A DNA stretch of 64,000 nt from Shewanella algae (lineage in GTDB: Bacteria > Pseudomonadota > Gammaproteobacteria > Enterobacterales > Shewanellaceae). How positions within the stretch are numbered: position 1 is the first letter of the stretch; each line of letters starts with the position of its first letter. The stretch lies in NCBI RefSeq assembly GCF_009183365.2, contig NZ_CP068230.1, forward strand, positions 941,001-1,005,000. The letters are read 5' to 3'. The position numbers were made by a program, and so were the translations under genes. Below, in pieces: positions 1 to 9,212 of this stretch. The notes below the pieces were generated by a model, which was given only the letters and a program-made list of their open reading frames with translations, ran no database searches and was not told the DNA's origin.

Positions 1-12
1 ATGCTTCTGGCA
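1..12 (+). promoter_or_regulatory. Partial sigma-54 promoter of hcp copy 1
   Basis: The -12 half (TGGCA at 8-12) is present. The -24 half falls outside the window. The complete copy is seen at 12374-12389 upstream of the second hcp. Confidence 0.5.
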
Positions 13-60
13 TTGGGTGATGAGGTTTTATCACTCATTCAACAGTAAAAGGAATTAACC

Positions 61-579
61 ATGCCAACACCATGTTATATCTCCATCGAAGGTCAAACCC
101 AGGGCAACATCACCGCAGGCGCGTTTACGGCCGAGTCAGTGGGCGACATCTTTGTGGAAGGTCATGAAGACGAGATGCTGGTTCAGGAATTCAACCATGT
201 GGTGACAGTGCCGACCGACCCACAGTCAGGTATGCCTTCGGGTCAGCGGGTGCACAAGCCGTTCAAGTTCACCGTGGCGCTGAACAAGGCGGTGCCTTTG
301 ATGTACAACTCGCTGTCATCCGGTGAGAAGCTGAACAAGGTTGAGCTGAAGTGGTACCGCACCTCTATTGAGGGCAAGCAGGAACACTTCTTCACCACCA
401 AGCTTGAAGGTGCGACGATAGTGGACATCAACTGCCACATGCCACACTGCCAGGACCCGAACAAGGCAGATTTCACTCAATTGGTTGAGGTGTCAATGGC
501 CTATCGCAAGATAGACTGGGACCACGTGAGTGCCGGTACTTCAGGAGCGGATGACTGGCGCAAGCCCATCGAAGCCTGA
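61..579 (+). CDS. hcp: Hcp family T6SS tube protein, copy 1
   Basis: The 172-residue product belongs to the Hcp1 family, which forms the hexameric rings of the T6SS inner tube and is secreted. It begins MPTPCYISIEGQ and carries the family features: an early Gly-rich turn, a VTVPTDPQSG loop and a C-terminal beta-barrel strand region. The start is preceded by AAGGA with good spacing. The protein is identical in every residue to the copy at 12438-12956, although the genes differ at several silent positions, which shows purifying selection or conversion. It heads module 1 (hcp, vgrG, adaptor, VasX-like effector). Expression is probably RpoN-dependent. Confidence 0.97.
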   Translation: MPTPCYISIEGQTQGNITAGAFTAESVGDIFVEGHEDEMLVQEFNHVVTVPTDPQSGMPSGQRVHKPFKFTVALNKAVPLMYNSLSSGEKLNKVELKWYRTSIEGKQEHFFTTKLEGATIVDINCHMPHCQDPNKADFTQLVEVSMAYRKIDWDHVSAGTSGADDWRKPIEA

Positions 580-905
580 TAGTGTGTGTCAGCCACCGCC
601 TTGCGGTGGCTGTTTGCCATTGGGGTGTTTTCTGGCGGGGACGTCAACTGACAGTGTAAACGGTTGATTGAGAGCCAGTGAGCAGGCCAATGGCTTTTGG
701 TGCAATTCGGCTAAACGAACATTCAACAGACATTCGAGTCAATCGCATTTAGACCAAGAGCAAAACGGCACTCGGCGACAGCGAGCAAGCCCAACAGAAG
801 TTCAGGGCTGAGGCAAGCCAGGCAGTAGCTTAAGTAACAATCCTGAGCAACAAGCCTAAGCAGCAAGAGTACCGCGAAAGGACAGGGACAATAAGGACAG
901 CGAAG
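580..905 (+). other. hcp-vgrG spacer, copy 1
   Basis: This 326-nt gap holds the hairpin at 591-611 and the vgrG ribosome site (AAGGA near 892). I see no gene. The central part differs from the matching spacer at 12957-13276, while both ends are conserved. Confidence 0.7.
591..611 (+). terminator. Hairpin after hcp copy 1
   Basis: A 9-bp perfect stem, AGCCACCGC / GCGGTGGCT, with a 3-nt loop lies just after the hcp stop. Only a weak T run follows. It probably acts as a partial terminator or 3' stabiliser giving more hcp than vgrG transcript. The same hairpin follows hcp copy 2. Confidence 0.6.
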
Positions 906-2972
906 ATGAGTCATCAAGGGAGCGGCATGCGTTTTGGATTCAAGGCGGGCAGTTTGGCAGAGGATAGCCTGTCGGTGCTGTCGTTCAAGCTGAAAGAATC
1001 GCTGTCGAGTCCTTATGTGGTTGAGCTTGAGTTGCTGAGTCGCCGGGACGATATCAAGGCGAGCGACTTGGTGGACCAGAGCGGGGTACTGAGTTGGTGG
1101 CAGGACGGCGAATGCCAACGAGAATTACACGGCATAGTAAGCCGCTTTGGCCGCGGCGACAGCGGCCACAGACAGACCCGCTACCGACTGAGGCTGGAGC
1201 CGGCCCTGAGCCGCCTGCAGCTGCGGCGCAACAGCCGCATCTTCCAGGAAAAGAGCCTGACCGACATCATCGCGGTACTGTTCGGCGAAATGGGCATTAC
1301 CGACTACGCCTTTCGCTGTGACCCGCGCCATGAAAGCCGCAAACGGGAATACTGCGTGCAGTATGGCGAGAGCGACTTTGACTTCTTCGAGCGCCTGACC
1401 CGCGAAGCGGGGCTGTTCTACTACTTCGAGCACAGCAGCGACAAACACACCCTGGTGCTGTGCGATGCGCTGGACAAACTGAGCCTGAGCCCCCACAGCT
1501 ATCCTTACAACGCCCTGGCGGGTGGACGCGCCGAGCAGGCGAGTGTCCGCAGCGCCGAATACCGCCACCACCGTGCCGAGAGCGGGGCCACCCTCAAGGA
1601 CTACAGCTTCCGCAAACCGGCCTACAGCTTCCTGCAACCGAGCACAGAGGATGCAGACTGGCAACAGAGCGGCTATGAACACTTCGACTACCCGGGGCGC
1701 TACAAGGACGATGCCGACGGCAAACTGTTCAGCAAGGTGCGCCTGGCGGGACTGCGACGGGAGAGCGAGCAGCTGCTGCTCAAGAGTGACCAACTGCAGG
1801 CGTTGAGCGGGCAGAAGTTTGCCCTGAGCGAACACCCGGATGCGAGCCTTAATCGCGAATGGGTAATAGTGGGGGTCAGCCACACAGGCGAGCAGGGCAA
1901 TGCGGCGGAAGAGGACAACAGCAGCCGCGGCACGACTTACAGTAACGAGATAGTGGCGGTGCCTTCCTCCATGCAATGGCAAGCGGAGCCGAAGGCCAAA
2001 CCACAGATGGCGGGGCCGCAGATAGCGACCGTGGTGGGGCCGAAGGATGAAGAGATATTTTGTGACGAATACGGCCGGGTGAAGGTGCAGTTCCCCTGGG
2101 ACAGATATGCCAAGGGTGACGAGCACGGCAGCTGCTGGATACGGGTCAGCCAGGGCTGGGCCGGTGGTCAGTATGGCTTTATGGCACTGCCGCGGATAGG
2201 GCATGAAGTGATAGTGTCGTTTCTGGACGGCGACCCGGACCAACCCATCATCACCGGCCGGGCCTACCATGCGGTGAACCAGGTGCCTTACGCGCTGCCG
2301 GCCCACAAGACCCGCACTGTGCTGAAGACCCAGAGCCACAAGGGCGAGGGCAGCAACGAGCTGAGGTTTGAGGATGAAGCGGGTGAAGAGGAGATTTACC
2401 TGCATGCGCAGAAAGACCTGAACCTACTGACCGAGAATGACAGACACGAGCATATCAAGCACGACAGCCACCTGGATGTGGACAATGAAAGGCGCAGCCG
2501 CATCGGCGGCAACGACCACCTGACGGTGTTGGGCGAGTCCCGTCAGCAGGTAACAGGCGACAAGAGCTTGATAGTGGATGGCAGCTATCAGCAGAAAGTC
2601 GCCGCCAAAGAAGCGCTCGAAGTGGGCAGTGAAGTTCATCTCAAGTCATTGGGGAAAATTGTGCTCGATGCCGGCGCCGAGATCAGCATCAGTGCCGGTG
2701 GCAGCTTCGTCAAGGTCGATCCGGCCGGGGTGCACCTGGGCGGCGCGGCAGTTAATCTCAACTCGGGCGGCAGTCCAGGCTCAGGCAGCGGCTTTGCCGG
2801 CAAGGCACCGGAACTTCCGGGTGAAGTGGCCGCTGCCGAGTTGCCCCAAGGCGAAAAAGTGATTTTGCCCAATCCATCCCAGCAGAGTGGCACTCTGCTG
2901 CTGGCTGCCAGTACGGCTAAAGGTGTGTGCGAAATTTGTGAGCAGCCGGAGGAAGAAGATGCCCCTACCTGA
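906..2972 (+). CDS. vgrG: VgrG spike protein (short form), module 1
   Basis: The 688-residue product is a T6SS spike protein that trimerises at the tip of the Hcp tube and carries effectors. In order it has a gp27-like hub (about residues 10-370), a gp5 OB-fold (CDEYGRVKVQFPWDR near residue 386) and a beta-helix needle (about 470-620). A short Pro/Glu tail ends at EEEDAPT. No enzymatic extension is present, so cargo is delivered through the adaptor that follows. The gene overlaps the DUF4123 gene by 14 nt. It is near-identical to the vgrG at 13277 up to about residue 560 and then diverges, so the needle tip and tail define which cargo it loads. Confidence 0.97.
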   Translation: MSHQGSGMRFGFKAGSLAEDSLSVLSFKLKESLSSPYVVELELLSRRDDIKASDLVDQSGVLSWWQDGECQRELHGIVSRFGRGDSGHRQTRYRLRLEPALSRLQLRRNSRIFQEKSLTDIIAVLFGEMGITDYAFRCDPRHESRKREYCVQYGESDFDFFERLTREAGLFYYFEHSSDKHTLVLCDALDKLSLSPHSYPYNALAGGRAEQASVRSAEYRHHRAESGATLKDYSFRKPAYSFLQPSTEDADWQQSGYEHFDYPGRYKDDADGKLFSKVRLAGLRRESEQLLLKSDQLQALSGQKFALSEHPDASLNREWVIVGVSHTGEQGNAAEEDNSSRGTTYSNEIVAVPSSMQWQAEPKAKPQMAGPQIATVVGPKDEEIFCDEYGRVKVQFPWDRYAKGDEHGSCWIRVSQGWAGGQYGFMALPRIGHEVIVSFLDGDPDQPIITGRAYHAVNQVPYALPAHKTRTVLKTQSHKGEGSNELRFEDEAGEEEIYLHAQKDLNLLTENDRHEHIKHDSHLDVDNERRSRIGGNDHLTVLGESRQQVTGDKSLIVDGSYQQKVAAKEALEVGSEVHLKSLGKIVLDAGAEISISAGGSFVKVDPAGVHLGGAAVNLNSGGSPGSGSGFAGKAPELPGEVAAAELPQGEKVILPNPSQQSGTLLLAASTAKGVCEICEQPEEEDAPT

Positions 2973-3918
2973 TCTCGCTGGACTCAAGGGGCAGCTGTAT
3001 CTGCTTTGGGATGCCTGTTTGCACCGAAACCTGGCGCAAACCCTGTATCAGTTGGACAACCGCGTCTTTATGCTACCCCTGTATCAAGGGACTCAGTTCG
3101 AGTCTCTCGGCGATATTCAACCCTTGCTGCTGCAATGTCCAGCCGACAGTCAGTTGTTGGATTGGTTGGAGCAACAGCTTTGCTACCGGGACAGTGTCTG
3201 GCTGTTTGAGTCAACTTCCTCCAGTGCTGAATTGTTGCGCTATTTTCAGCAACTACCTTTGCAGCAACATCCGCTGGGCCACCAGGTATTATTTCGCTAT
3301 CAGGATCCCAGAGTGCTGGCGGGCTTTATGGCGGCGCAACTGCCGCTGGAAGCACTGTTCCCGGCGGGTATATTCGGTCGGGTATGGGTGTATGACACTA
3401 TTGCTGAACACTGGCACTGCCGAGTGCCTCAGTCGGCTCAGTCCAGTGAGGTAACTCAGCGTTTTCAATTGACCGATGACCACCTCAAGGTGATGCAGCA
3501 GGTCTGCTGGCAGCAATTTGGTCTTAGGCTGCAGCAGCATTTGAGGTACTTCTTTGCCGATGAGTTCGGTTCGGTTTCCCTGGCGGGAACCTTGGCTATT
3601 GCCGAGCGCGCCGCCGCGCAGGGGTGGGAATCGGAGCGGGACATTTTTCTTTACGGCAATATTTTGGGTTACCTCGGTGCCGACTTTGAAAAGAATCTTA
3701 TCGGCAATCAGGCAAGCAGTGCTTCCGGGGCTTTGCTTGATCAGCACCAGGCTAGCGATGAACCCGTCTCTCAATCAGAGTACGCCGGCATTATTAACCT
3801 GATGCAAACCCGGGGAAGTGACAGATCTGCGGCTTTGGCACAAGCCGCAGATTTGGCCAAGCAGTTAAATCAACAAAGAGCCAATGCGTTACAAGGAGTT
3901 ACTCATGTCGGCGGATAG
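2959..3918 (+). CDS. DUF4123 T6SS effector chaperone/adaptor, module 1
   Basis: This is a 319-residue DUF4123 protein of the Tap-1/TEC/VasW type, which links a specific effector to its cognate VgrG and is usually not secreted. The N-terminal half has the family pattern YLLWDACLHRN, PLYQGT and FRYQDPRVL. I chose ATG 2959 because GGAGGAAG lies directly upstream; an in-frame start at 2887 would run far into vgrG. It overlaps vgrG by 14 nt and the effector gene by 14 nt, so the three are translationally coupled. Position suggests it loads the VasX-like protein onto the upstream VgrG. Confidence 0.9.
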   Translation: MPLPDLAGLKGQLYLLWDACLHRNLAQTLYQLDNRVFMLPLYQGTQFESLGDIQPLLLQCPADSQLLDWLEQQLCYRDSVWLFESTSSSAELLRYFQQLPLQQHPLGHQVLFRYQDPRVLAGFMAAQLPLEALFPAGIFGRVWVYDTIAEHWHCRVPQSAQSSEVTQRFQLTDDHLKVMQQVCWQQFGLRLQQHLRYFFADEFGSVSLAGTLAIAERAAAQGWESERDIFLYGNILGYLGADFEKNLIGNQASSASGALLDQHQASDEPVSQSEYAGIINLMQTRGSDRSAALAQAADLAKQLNQQRANALQGVTHVGG

Positions 3919-6900
3919 ACAACAACAGGATGCCAACGATAAGGCCACTCAAGAGTCGGATACTAAAGCCGGTTCTTTACTGGCAACTTGCCCACTCAAG
4001 GCGCAAACCGTCAAAATCGTGCCTGTGCGTTATGCCTTGGATGAATTCCAGTTGGTGCCGGAGCCTTGCCCCAAGCACAACTTGCCTTCAGAAGGTAACT
4101 TCCCCGGTGGCTACTTCAGCAAACAGCTCAAATGTAATAGCTACACCCTGCGTCAGCTTACCGACGGCTGGCTTTATGTCTGGAACCAAACCGAAAAGAC
4201 CCTGCACGAATATGAAGTCAGGGGACCTCAGCTGATCCGTTACCAGTTTGGCGACAACGAGGCCGACAAACCGCTCAGCGAGCGCGGTACAGCGCTGGAG
4301 CCTAAAGTCTATCTGGAATATAACCGCGGCTCTGAGCTGTATCTGATGTTCAGCCAGCTAAGGTGTTCCTGGCCTATGTTGGAGCATTATCGCAGTAATG
4401 GCGAAGCCCAGCGTCGCTGGGGGCGCAAGCTGTCATTGCCCGGATTTTGCTGCACTATGGCAGAGCCCCATACTGCCCCAATCAAGGTGTTGAGCCAGGT
4501 TGCCGATATTGCCGGCGAGGCCAAGTTCCCTATGGCGGTTCCTTCCCTGCAAGACAGAGGGGAGGGAGATGAAACGCTCAGCGGTAAGCCGGTTCAGCCC
4601 CTGACTACCTACCTAGGCCCTATAAGCGATAAAGACTCGGCCCTGATGGTCGCACTGGATGATATTTGGTCGGATATCTGTGATATCGCCTCTCAAACCT
4701 TTTATCTATCCGGACAGATGCATGAGTTTAATGAGGATGAAATGTATCGCCGGATGAATGCCAAAGCGGTAGTTCAGATTTGTGGCGGTCTTGATATGCT
4801 CGGTGAGGATGGATGGCTACACAATGATAAGTTGCCGCCAAAAGTCAGAGGGAATGAACTGGCAATCAACCGTTATCTGGATAAACTGACTGATTATCGG
4901 GAAGCCGTAAACAGATATGAAGATCAGCTTAGGATCTATGCCGCTCAAGGAGCAAAAGGCATTGTATCACCTGATGAATTCTTGAAGCTTGAACAAGAAC
5001 TTGCTGCCGAATATGGCTCGGCCTGGAATCTGGATTTGCCTCGTTGGGAGGCTGAAAGAGATAGGCGTAAATATGCCAATATGCAGAAAGCGGAAAGTTT
5101 TCTGACAAAACACTTGCAGCATGATAGCGCATTAATGGAAGAGATTGGGCCTAGGGTGGATGAGCTGTTTGATTGCCACTTTCATATCCAGGCCGATGCC
5201 AGAGTATTAGGAGCAGATTGTCATCATCCCAGCCATCAAGAGGGCTTAACAACTTGGATGAGCGACAGTCTACAGTTGCTGGTGATGTTTCTTGATGATG
5301 CAAAAAGAGACATTCTTGCCAGTGCGTTTTCGAGTGCTTCCAAGCCCCAGGCGTTGATTGCCCTGACCACGAGCGGTTTTGACCCCTTATTGCACCAAGA
5401 GCTCAACGGACACCTGCAAAAACCGGCGGCTTTGTTGTCGGCAACCGGAGTTTCAGTAAGTAACAACGCAGTATTAAGGATGAACGAGGTTAAAGCGGCA
5501 TTTAATGAGTTGCCGTTGATAGAGCACAAATGGGCTACCGATTTGCATCAAGATGTCCACAAGACGTTGGATGCAATGCGACAAGCCTTTGCCGATAAAA
5601 CCTCCCAAGGTTGGTCGCATGTACTGGAAGCCATTTTCCCTCTGTTTCGGGGGGAAAAGGGGATCTCTACCCATTCAACCAGCTTAATGTTGCAATCACT
5701 GCTGATTAACTCTTTTGTTGAAGATATTCCACTGAAAACTGAAGAGCTTTCTGACTATGAAAAAGCTTTTCAGGCTTATCAGGAAAAGCTTTCTGTTTTG
5801 GAAGGAAAAGTAGGGGGCTTGAAAAAACAAGAAAGCAATCTGAAAAAAGAAATTGGCAATGCTGATAAAAAGACTAAGGACGCCAAAAGGAAACAAAAGA
5901 AAAATAAGAAAACTTATAAGCAGGGACGAAAGAAGGCAGTCAGAAGAGCTGCAGGCAAAGGTAAAGAATTTAGAAACAAACTGCAAAAAGTAACCGGTGA
6001 AATCTCCGAGGCAGAAGAAGCATTTCAACTGCTTGTAGAAGAGAAGCCCTATTGGGCTGCTGCCAAGCAACAGGCGGTGACACTGGAAAGCCGACGCCAA
6101 CTCTCTGAAGGGATAAAAGGCTATCTGGATAAAGGCAAAAAGCTGGCAAGTCACATTACCTTGGGCAGAACGGCTATTTTACTTGGGTATATCAACTTAC
6201 TATATACACCTATGCCAGAGAAGTACTCTTGGGGCTCCTTTAAGTTCGACAGTTCCGATGCTGAAAGTAAAAAGCTTCATACACTGATTTACAATACAGG
6301 GTATCTTGTTGCCTTTGGTATCGCGGCTATTTGGTATGATCCTCTGCTTACCAAGATCAAGCAAACAGTGACGGCATCTGGAGAGAAGAGCATCTATAAA
6401 GCGACATATTTAGTTAAAGACAGGGTTGTTCCTCTATTTAAACTCTCTTTTAAGCAGGCTACTGGTGTTCATGGCATTGAATTTGCCAAGGTATTGAGTA
6501 GTTTCCGTATGGCAGCTCTTTCGTTAGGTGTTGCCTCAGCAGTAGCAAATGCTTATGAAATAGCTCAGATTGGCCAGGAGTTGGGGCTTTGGGGCGAGAA
6601 TCCGGCAGATTTGAATGCTGTGGAAAGATCGCTGAAATGGGTCCAAGAAGCCTCACTTGCAGTCAGTCTTGGCGGCATGGCGATTCAAGCTCTAGCAGCC
6701 TTCGGCTTTGTTGCTGGTTCACCGCTTATCCTTCCAATACTGGCAATTGCCGGTGTGGCTTACCTGTTATCTTCCATTGCATTTATCTTTTTTTCGCGCG
6801 ACGATATTGACAAATGGTTGGATCATAGTGATTTTGGTTCCTCTCCACTGTGGCAAGATGCCCCCCACGAGGCATTCCAACATCTGCAAGATATATTGCT

Positions 6901-7471
6901 AAAGCCTGCGGTTTATATGCAGCCCTCTTGCTCATCGAAACTGGCCGCTATCTTGGAAAAATCCAGTATTCCAAACCAGCTATTAAACCGCGAAACGGTA
7001 TCCGGCTGCTGGCTACTGTTCAATCTGCCAACAGCAGGGACTCATATTGAATTGGCGGAAGTCTATCATGAATATACTCTTTGGGGAGCGACTCAAATTA
7101 CCAATTCTGGTTGGGACGGAATGGAAGCAATAGCCGTTACCCCAGAGGCAGTCAGAAATCTCATTGAAAATGGCTTTCCTGAGACCTGGGATGAGATGGA
7201 TGATAGCTATATTGTAGAAAACAATAGTCAATACTGGTTGATGTATGTACCTTTAACTCCGGCTGAATTATTTGAAAATCCATTAAAGTCGCAGTCAGAG
7301 CTATGGTTGAATATTAGCCGCCCAAGACAACGTAACATAGATAAAACTTGGCACTACAAGTTACAACCTAAAAGTTTAAGCCAAATTTTAGGTGTTTGGG
7401 GTAAGCTACAGGAGGAAGAAGCAAGGTTTACTTTCCCTGAACCAAATGAAGTTACAGGTATTATCTTTTAG
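3905..7471 (+). CDS. VasX-like T6SS membrane-active effector
   Basis: The 1188-residue protein resembles the VasX/BTH_I2691 effector group. Its N-terminus has the typical CPL...VPVRYALDEF start and a GGYFSKQLK...YTLRQLTDGWLYVW region. A Lys/Arg-rich, probably coiled-coil stretch lies at about residues 637-692. Hydrophobic segments follow near 796-816, 869-887 and 918-964. This order suggests a colicin-like toxin that inserts into the target inner membrane; that activity is inferred from V. cholerae VasX. ATG 3905 is preceded by AAGGAG at 3893-3898, so the longer in-frame start at 3884 is less likely. The order hcp-vgrG-DUF4123-effector-membrane protein matches the V. cholerae VasX locus. Confidence 0.8.
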   Translation: MSADRQQQDANDKATQESDTKAGSLLATCPLKAQTVKIVPVRYALDEFQLVPEPCPKHNLPSEGNFPGGYFSKQLKCNSYTLRQLTDGWLYVWNQTEKTLHEYEVRGPQLIRYQFGDNEADKPLSERGTALEPKVYLEYNRGSELYLMFSQLRCSWPMLEHYRSNGEAQRRWGRKLSLPGFCCTMAEPHTAPIKVLSQVADIAGEAKFPMAVPSLQDRGEGDETLSGKPVQPLTTYLGPISDKDSALMVALDDIWSDICDIASQTFYLSGQMHEFNEDEMYRRMNAKAVVQICGGLDMLGEDGWLHNDKLPPKVRGNELAINRYLDKLTDYREAVNRYEDQLRIYAAQGAKGIVSPDEFLKLEQELAAEYGSAWNLDLPRWEAERDRRKYANMQKAESFLTKHLQHDSALMEEIGPRVDELFDCHFHIQADARVLGADCHHPSHQEGLTTWMSDSLQLLVMFLDDAKRDILASAFSSASKPQALIALTTSGFDPLLHQELNGHLQKPAALLSATGVSVSNNAVLRMNEVKAAFNELPLIEHKWATDLHQDVHKTLDAMRQAFADKTSQGWSHVLEAIFPLFRGEKGISTHSTSLMLQSLLINSFVEDIPLKTEELSDYEKAFQAYQEKLSVLEGKVGGLKKQESNLKKEIGNADKKTKDAKRKQKKNKKTYKQGRKKAVRRAAGKGKEFRNKLQKVTGEISEAEEAFQLLVEEKPYWAAAKQQAVTLESRRQLSEGIKGYLDKGKKLASHITLGRTAILLGYINLLYTPMPEKYSWGSFKFDSSDAESKKLHTLIYNTGYLVAFGIAAIWYDPLLTKIKQTVTASGEKSIYKATYLVKDRVVPLFKLSFKQATGVHGIEFAKVLSSFRMAALSLGVASAVANAYEIAQIGQELGLWGENPADLNAVERSLKWVQEASLAVSLGGMAIQALAAFGFVAGSPLILPILAIAGVAYLLSSIAFIFFSRDDIDKWLDHSDFGSSPLWQDAPHEAFQHLQDILLKPAVYMQPSCSSKLAAILEKSSIPNQLLNRETVSGCWLLFNLPTAGTHIELAEVYHEYTLWGATQITNSGWDGMEAIAVTPEAVRNLIENGFPETWDEMDDSYIVENNSQYWLMYVPLTPAELFENPLKSQSELWLNISRPRQRNIDKTWHYKLQPKSLSQILGVWGKLQEEEARFTFPEPNEVTGIIF

Positions 7472-7493
7472 GGCTAGTAGCAAGGAGAATTGA

Positions 7494-8297
7494 GTGGGAC
7501 AAGGGAATAAAAAGAGTCAACTGGTCGACAGGCCAGATTATATTCAGTATAGTCAGGACGGCTTGGAAAGAGGCTGGTTTACCCAAGCCGATATTACCAA
7601 GCTTGAAGACGAACCGGCCATCTTTCAGTGGACTATGCCAAGGGCTTTTTTTCATCGGTTTAGTGGTTCGGCATCGATTTTAATGATCTGGGGGATTTTC
7701 GCGGGTATCCCTATGTTGTTTTTTTCATTGATAAATCTAGCATCAGAAAATCCACAACCTGATGATTGGAATTCAGTTATTGGTATTGGCGTTTTCCTTT
7801 CTTCGATTTTATTGATAATTTATTATTTCACTCGGCTTCAATATCACCATGTAGCATATAAGATCACCGAGTCGGGTTTTTTAAGGGATGAGGTTAAACT
7901 CTGTCCAAGGTGGGGGTATCGCGCCATCAACCCGGAAGGTTTGATGTGGGTTCTGCGAGTTATGACTCTTATCCTTGTACCGATAGCTCTGGTTATACAC
8001 CCATTTTTATTGGTGGGTGTCGGCGGTCTGGCATTATTGAGCTTTAAAAAGGTAGAGCCTTCTGAGCCTGAAAAGGCCCACTATATTCCAAACTTATGGC
8101 ATAAATCTGGAGTTGCGAATGAGAAAAAGTTGAGCATAGTTAATCTAAACCCACGAAGAAGAATTATTGATATCACAAGTGCAGATCTTACGAAAGGTGG
8201 CGCAATATTTTGCACCAAAAAAAATTATGAGGAAGTTAAAGCATTTGTGTTGAAGAAATTACCTGAGGCTAAGGTGATTGAAGATAAGTCGATTTGA
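7494..8297 (+). CDS. Probable immunity membrane protein, type A copy 1
   Basis: The 267-residue protein has hydrophobic segments at about 56-80, 90-112 and 150-185, and a soluble C-terminal domain. I do not recognise a named family. It begins 22 nt after the VasX-like effector and starts at GTG 7494, set 6 nt behind AAGGAG. The invariant core in all copies is YKITESG..RDEVK..PRW, and they end with a KLPEAK-type motif. Position, membrane topology and copy number fit an immunity protein, as with TsiV2 for VasX. This is inference; no immunity assay can be read from sequence. It is near-identical in its middle to the gene at 9213. Confidence 0.65.
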   Translation: MGQGNKKSQLVDRPDYIQYSQDGLERGWFTQADITKLEDEPAIFQWTMPRAFFHRFSGSASILMIWGIFAGIPMLFFSLINLASENPQPDDWNSVIGIGVFLSSILLIIYYFTRLQYHHVAYKITESGFLRDEVKLCPRWGYRAINPEGLMWVLRVMTLILVPIALVIHPFLLVGVGGLALLSFKKVEPSEPEKAHYIPNLWHKSGVANEKKLSIVNLNPRRRIIDITSADLTKGGAIFCTKKNYEEVKAFVLKKLPEAKVIEDKSI

Positions 8298-8323
8298 GTT
8301 ATTACTTAAATTAAGTTGGACGA

Positions 8324-8397
8324 ATGATGAGCTAATTGGCAAAAAGACCCAACTACATTCAGTATAGCCATAATCGATTTTTTAATAGGGTAATAGT
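8324..8397 (+). pseudogene. 5' remnant of a type A immunity gene (1)
   Basis: Just before the type B gene lies a copy of the start of the type A gene, with the same leader (TTGGACGAATGATGAG). It is cut by a stop at the fourth codon (ATG ATG AGC TAA). The sequence then keeps similarity to the codons for KRPNYIQYS before fading. A matching remnant occurs at 10031-10120, so it existed before the A-B unit was duplicated. Confidence 0.75.
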
Positions 8398-9186
8398 TTG
8401 AGTCTGTTAATTAAGCGCCCAGATTACATTGAGTACTACCCTTACGTTGAAGAGGGCGCTTTCCCACAGGCAGATATTGATAAACTGGAGCAGGAACCGG
8501 CATTGTTTCAATGGACTATGGCACGGACTTTTTTTTGGAAGGATTCCCCATTAGTACATCATTTGAAAGCTGTTGGTCTCTTATGTGGTATACCTGTGGG
8601 TTTCTTCCTGTTTATTGGTATAGTTGGCGATAAGGGCGTTGACTATGAATTAATCGAGTCCTTGTTTGTTCTGTTCATGTTTATGTTTTCTATACTGTTA
8701 TTTTTCTATAACATAACCAGAAGCCAATATCACAGTGTGGCCTATAAAATCACTGAGTCCGGTATTCTAAGGGATAAAGTGAAAACTTACCCTAAGTGGC
8801 GCTATAAAAATGAAGTGCCGGAGTCATTTCTCTTTGTCTTAAGAGGCGTCGCACTCTTGGTGATCCCTATCGCCTTGATGGTCAATCCATTGCTGTTGGC
8901 TGGGGCGGGAGGGTTAGCCTTGCTAAGTTTTTACCCATTCCCCAAGGGCGAGCCTGAATACGCTCATTACATTCCAGTATTCTGGCATCAGAAAGGTTTA
9001 GAGGCTGCTAGCGAGTTAAGTATAATTAATATTTGTGATAGCCGAAGAATTATTCATGTCAGGAGCAAAGATTGGTCTAATGGAGCAGCGATATTATGCA
9101 CGAAAGAGAATTATAATGATGTGAAAGAATTTGTTTTAGGAAAGTTGCCAAAGGCAAAAATAGTTCAAGAAGAATTATCCATTTAA
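8398..9186 (+). CDS. Probable immunity membrane protein, type B copy 1
   Basis: The 262-residue paralogue of the type A proteins has about three hydrophobic segments and the shared YKITESGILRDKVK core. The start is TTG 8398 with a weak AGGG 7-8 nt upstream; the predicted N-terminus MSLLIKRPDYIEYYP aligns with the other copies, which supports it. Its C-terminal variable segment reads RRIIHVRSKDWSNG. It follows a degenerate type A remnant. The role is inferred as extra or divergent immunity to VasX-like toxins. Confidence 0.65.
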   Translation: MSLLIKRPDYIEYYPYVEEGAFPQADIDKLEQEPALFQWTMARTFFWKDSPLVHHLKAVGLLCGIPVGFFLFIGIVGDKGVDYELIESLFVLFMFMFSILLFFYNITRSQYHSVAYKITESGILRDKVKTYPKWRYKNEVPESFLFVLRGVALLVIPIALMVNPLLLAGAGGLALLSFYPFPKGEPEYAHYIPVFWHQKGLEAASELSIINICDSRRIIHVRSKDWSNGAAILCTKENYNDVKEFVLGKLPKAKIVQEELSI

Positions 9187-9212
9187 AGTGAATTTTCAAT
9201 TGATTTGGACGA

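Larger units (their letters stand above)
1..2585. repeat. hcp-vgrG duplication, copy 1 (left end cut by window)
   Basis: This stretch is nearly identical to 12378-14956. It covers the hcp leader, hcp, the hcp-vgrG spacer and the first 560 or so codons of vgrG. The copies part abruptly inside vgrG after the shared GGCAGC at 2580-2585. The middle of the hcp-vgrG spacer (roughly 765-865) also differs. The repeat runs off the left edge, so its true start is not visible. Long direct repeats of this kind favour gene conversion and recombination that swaps the cargo downstream of vgrG. Confidence 0.95.

Noticed and set aside
1125..2405. Long antisense open frame across vgrG copy 1 (and a 532-codon one at 13178-14776)
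   Set aside because: They mirror the codon bias of the vgrG genes on the other strand, have no ribosome site and match no family I know. They are side effects of high G+C at third codon positions.
2887..2958. Longer start for the first DUF4123 gene
   Set aside because: It would lie deep in vgrG and add a non-family Cys-rich stretch. The internal ATG 2959 has a strong ribosome site.
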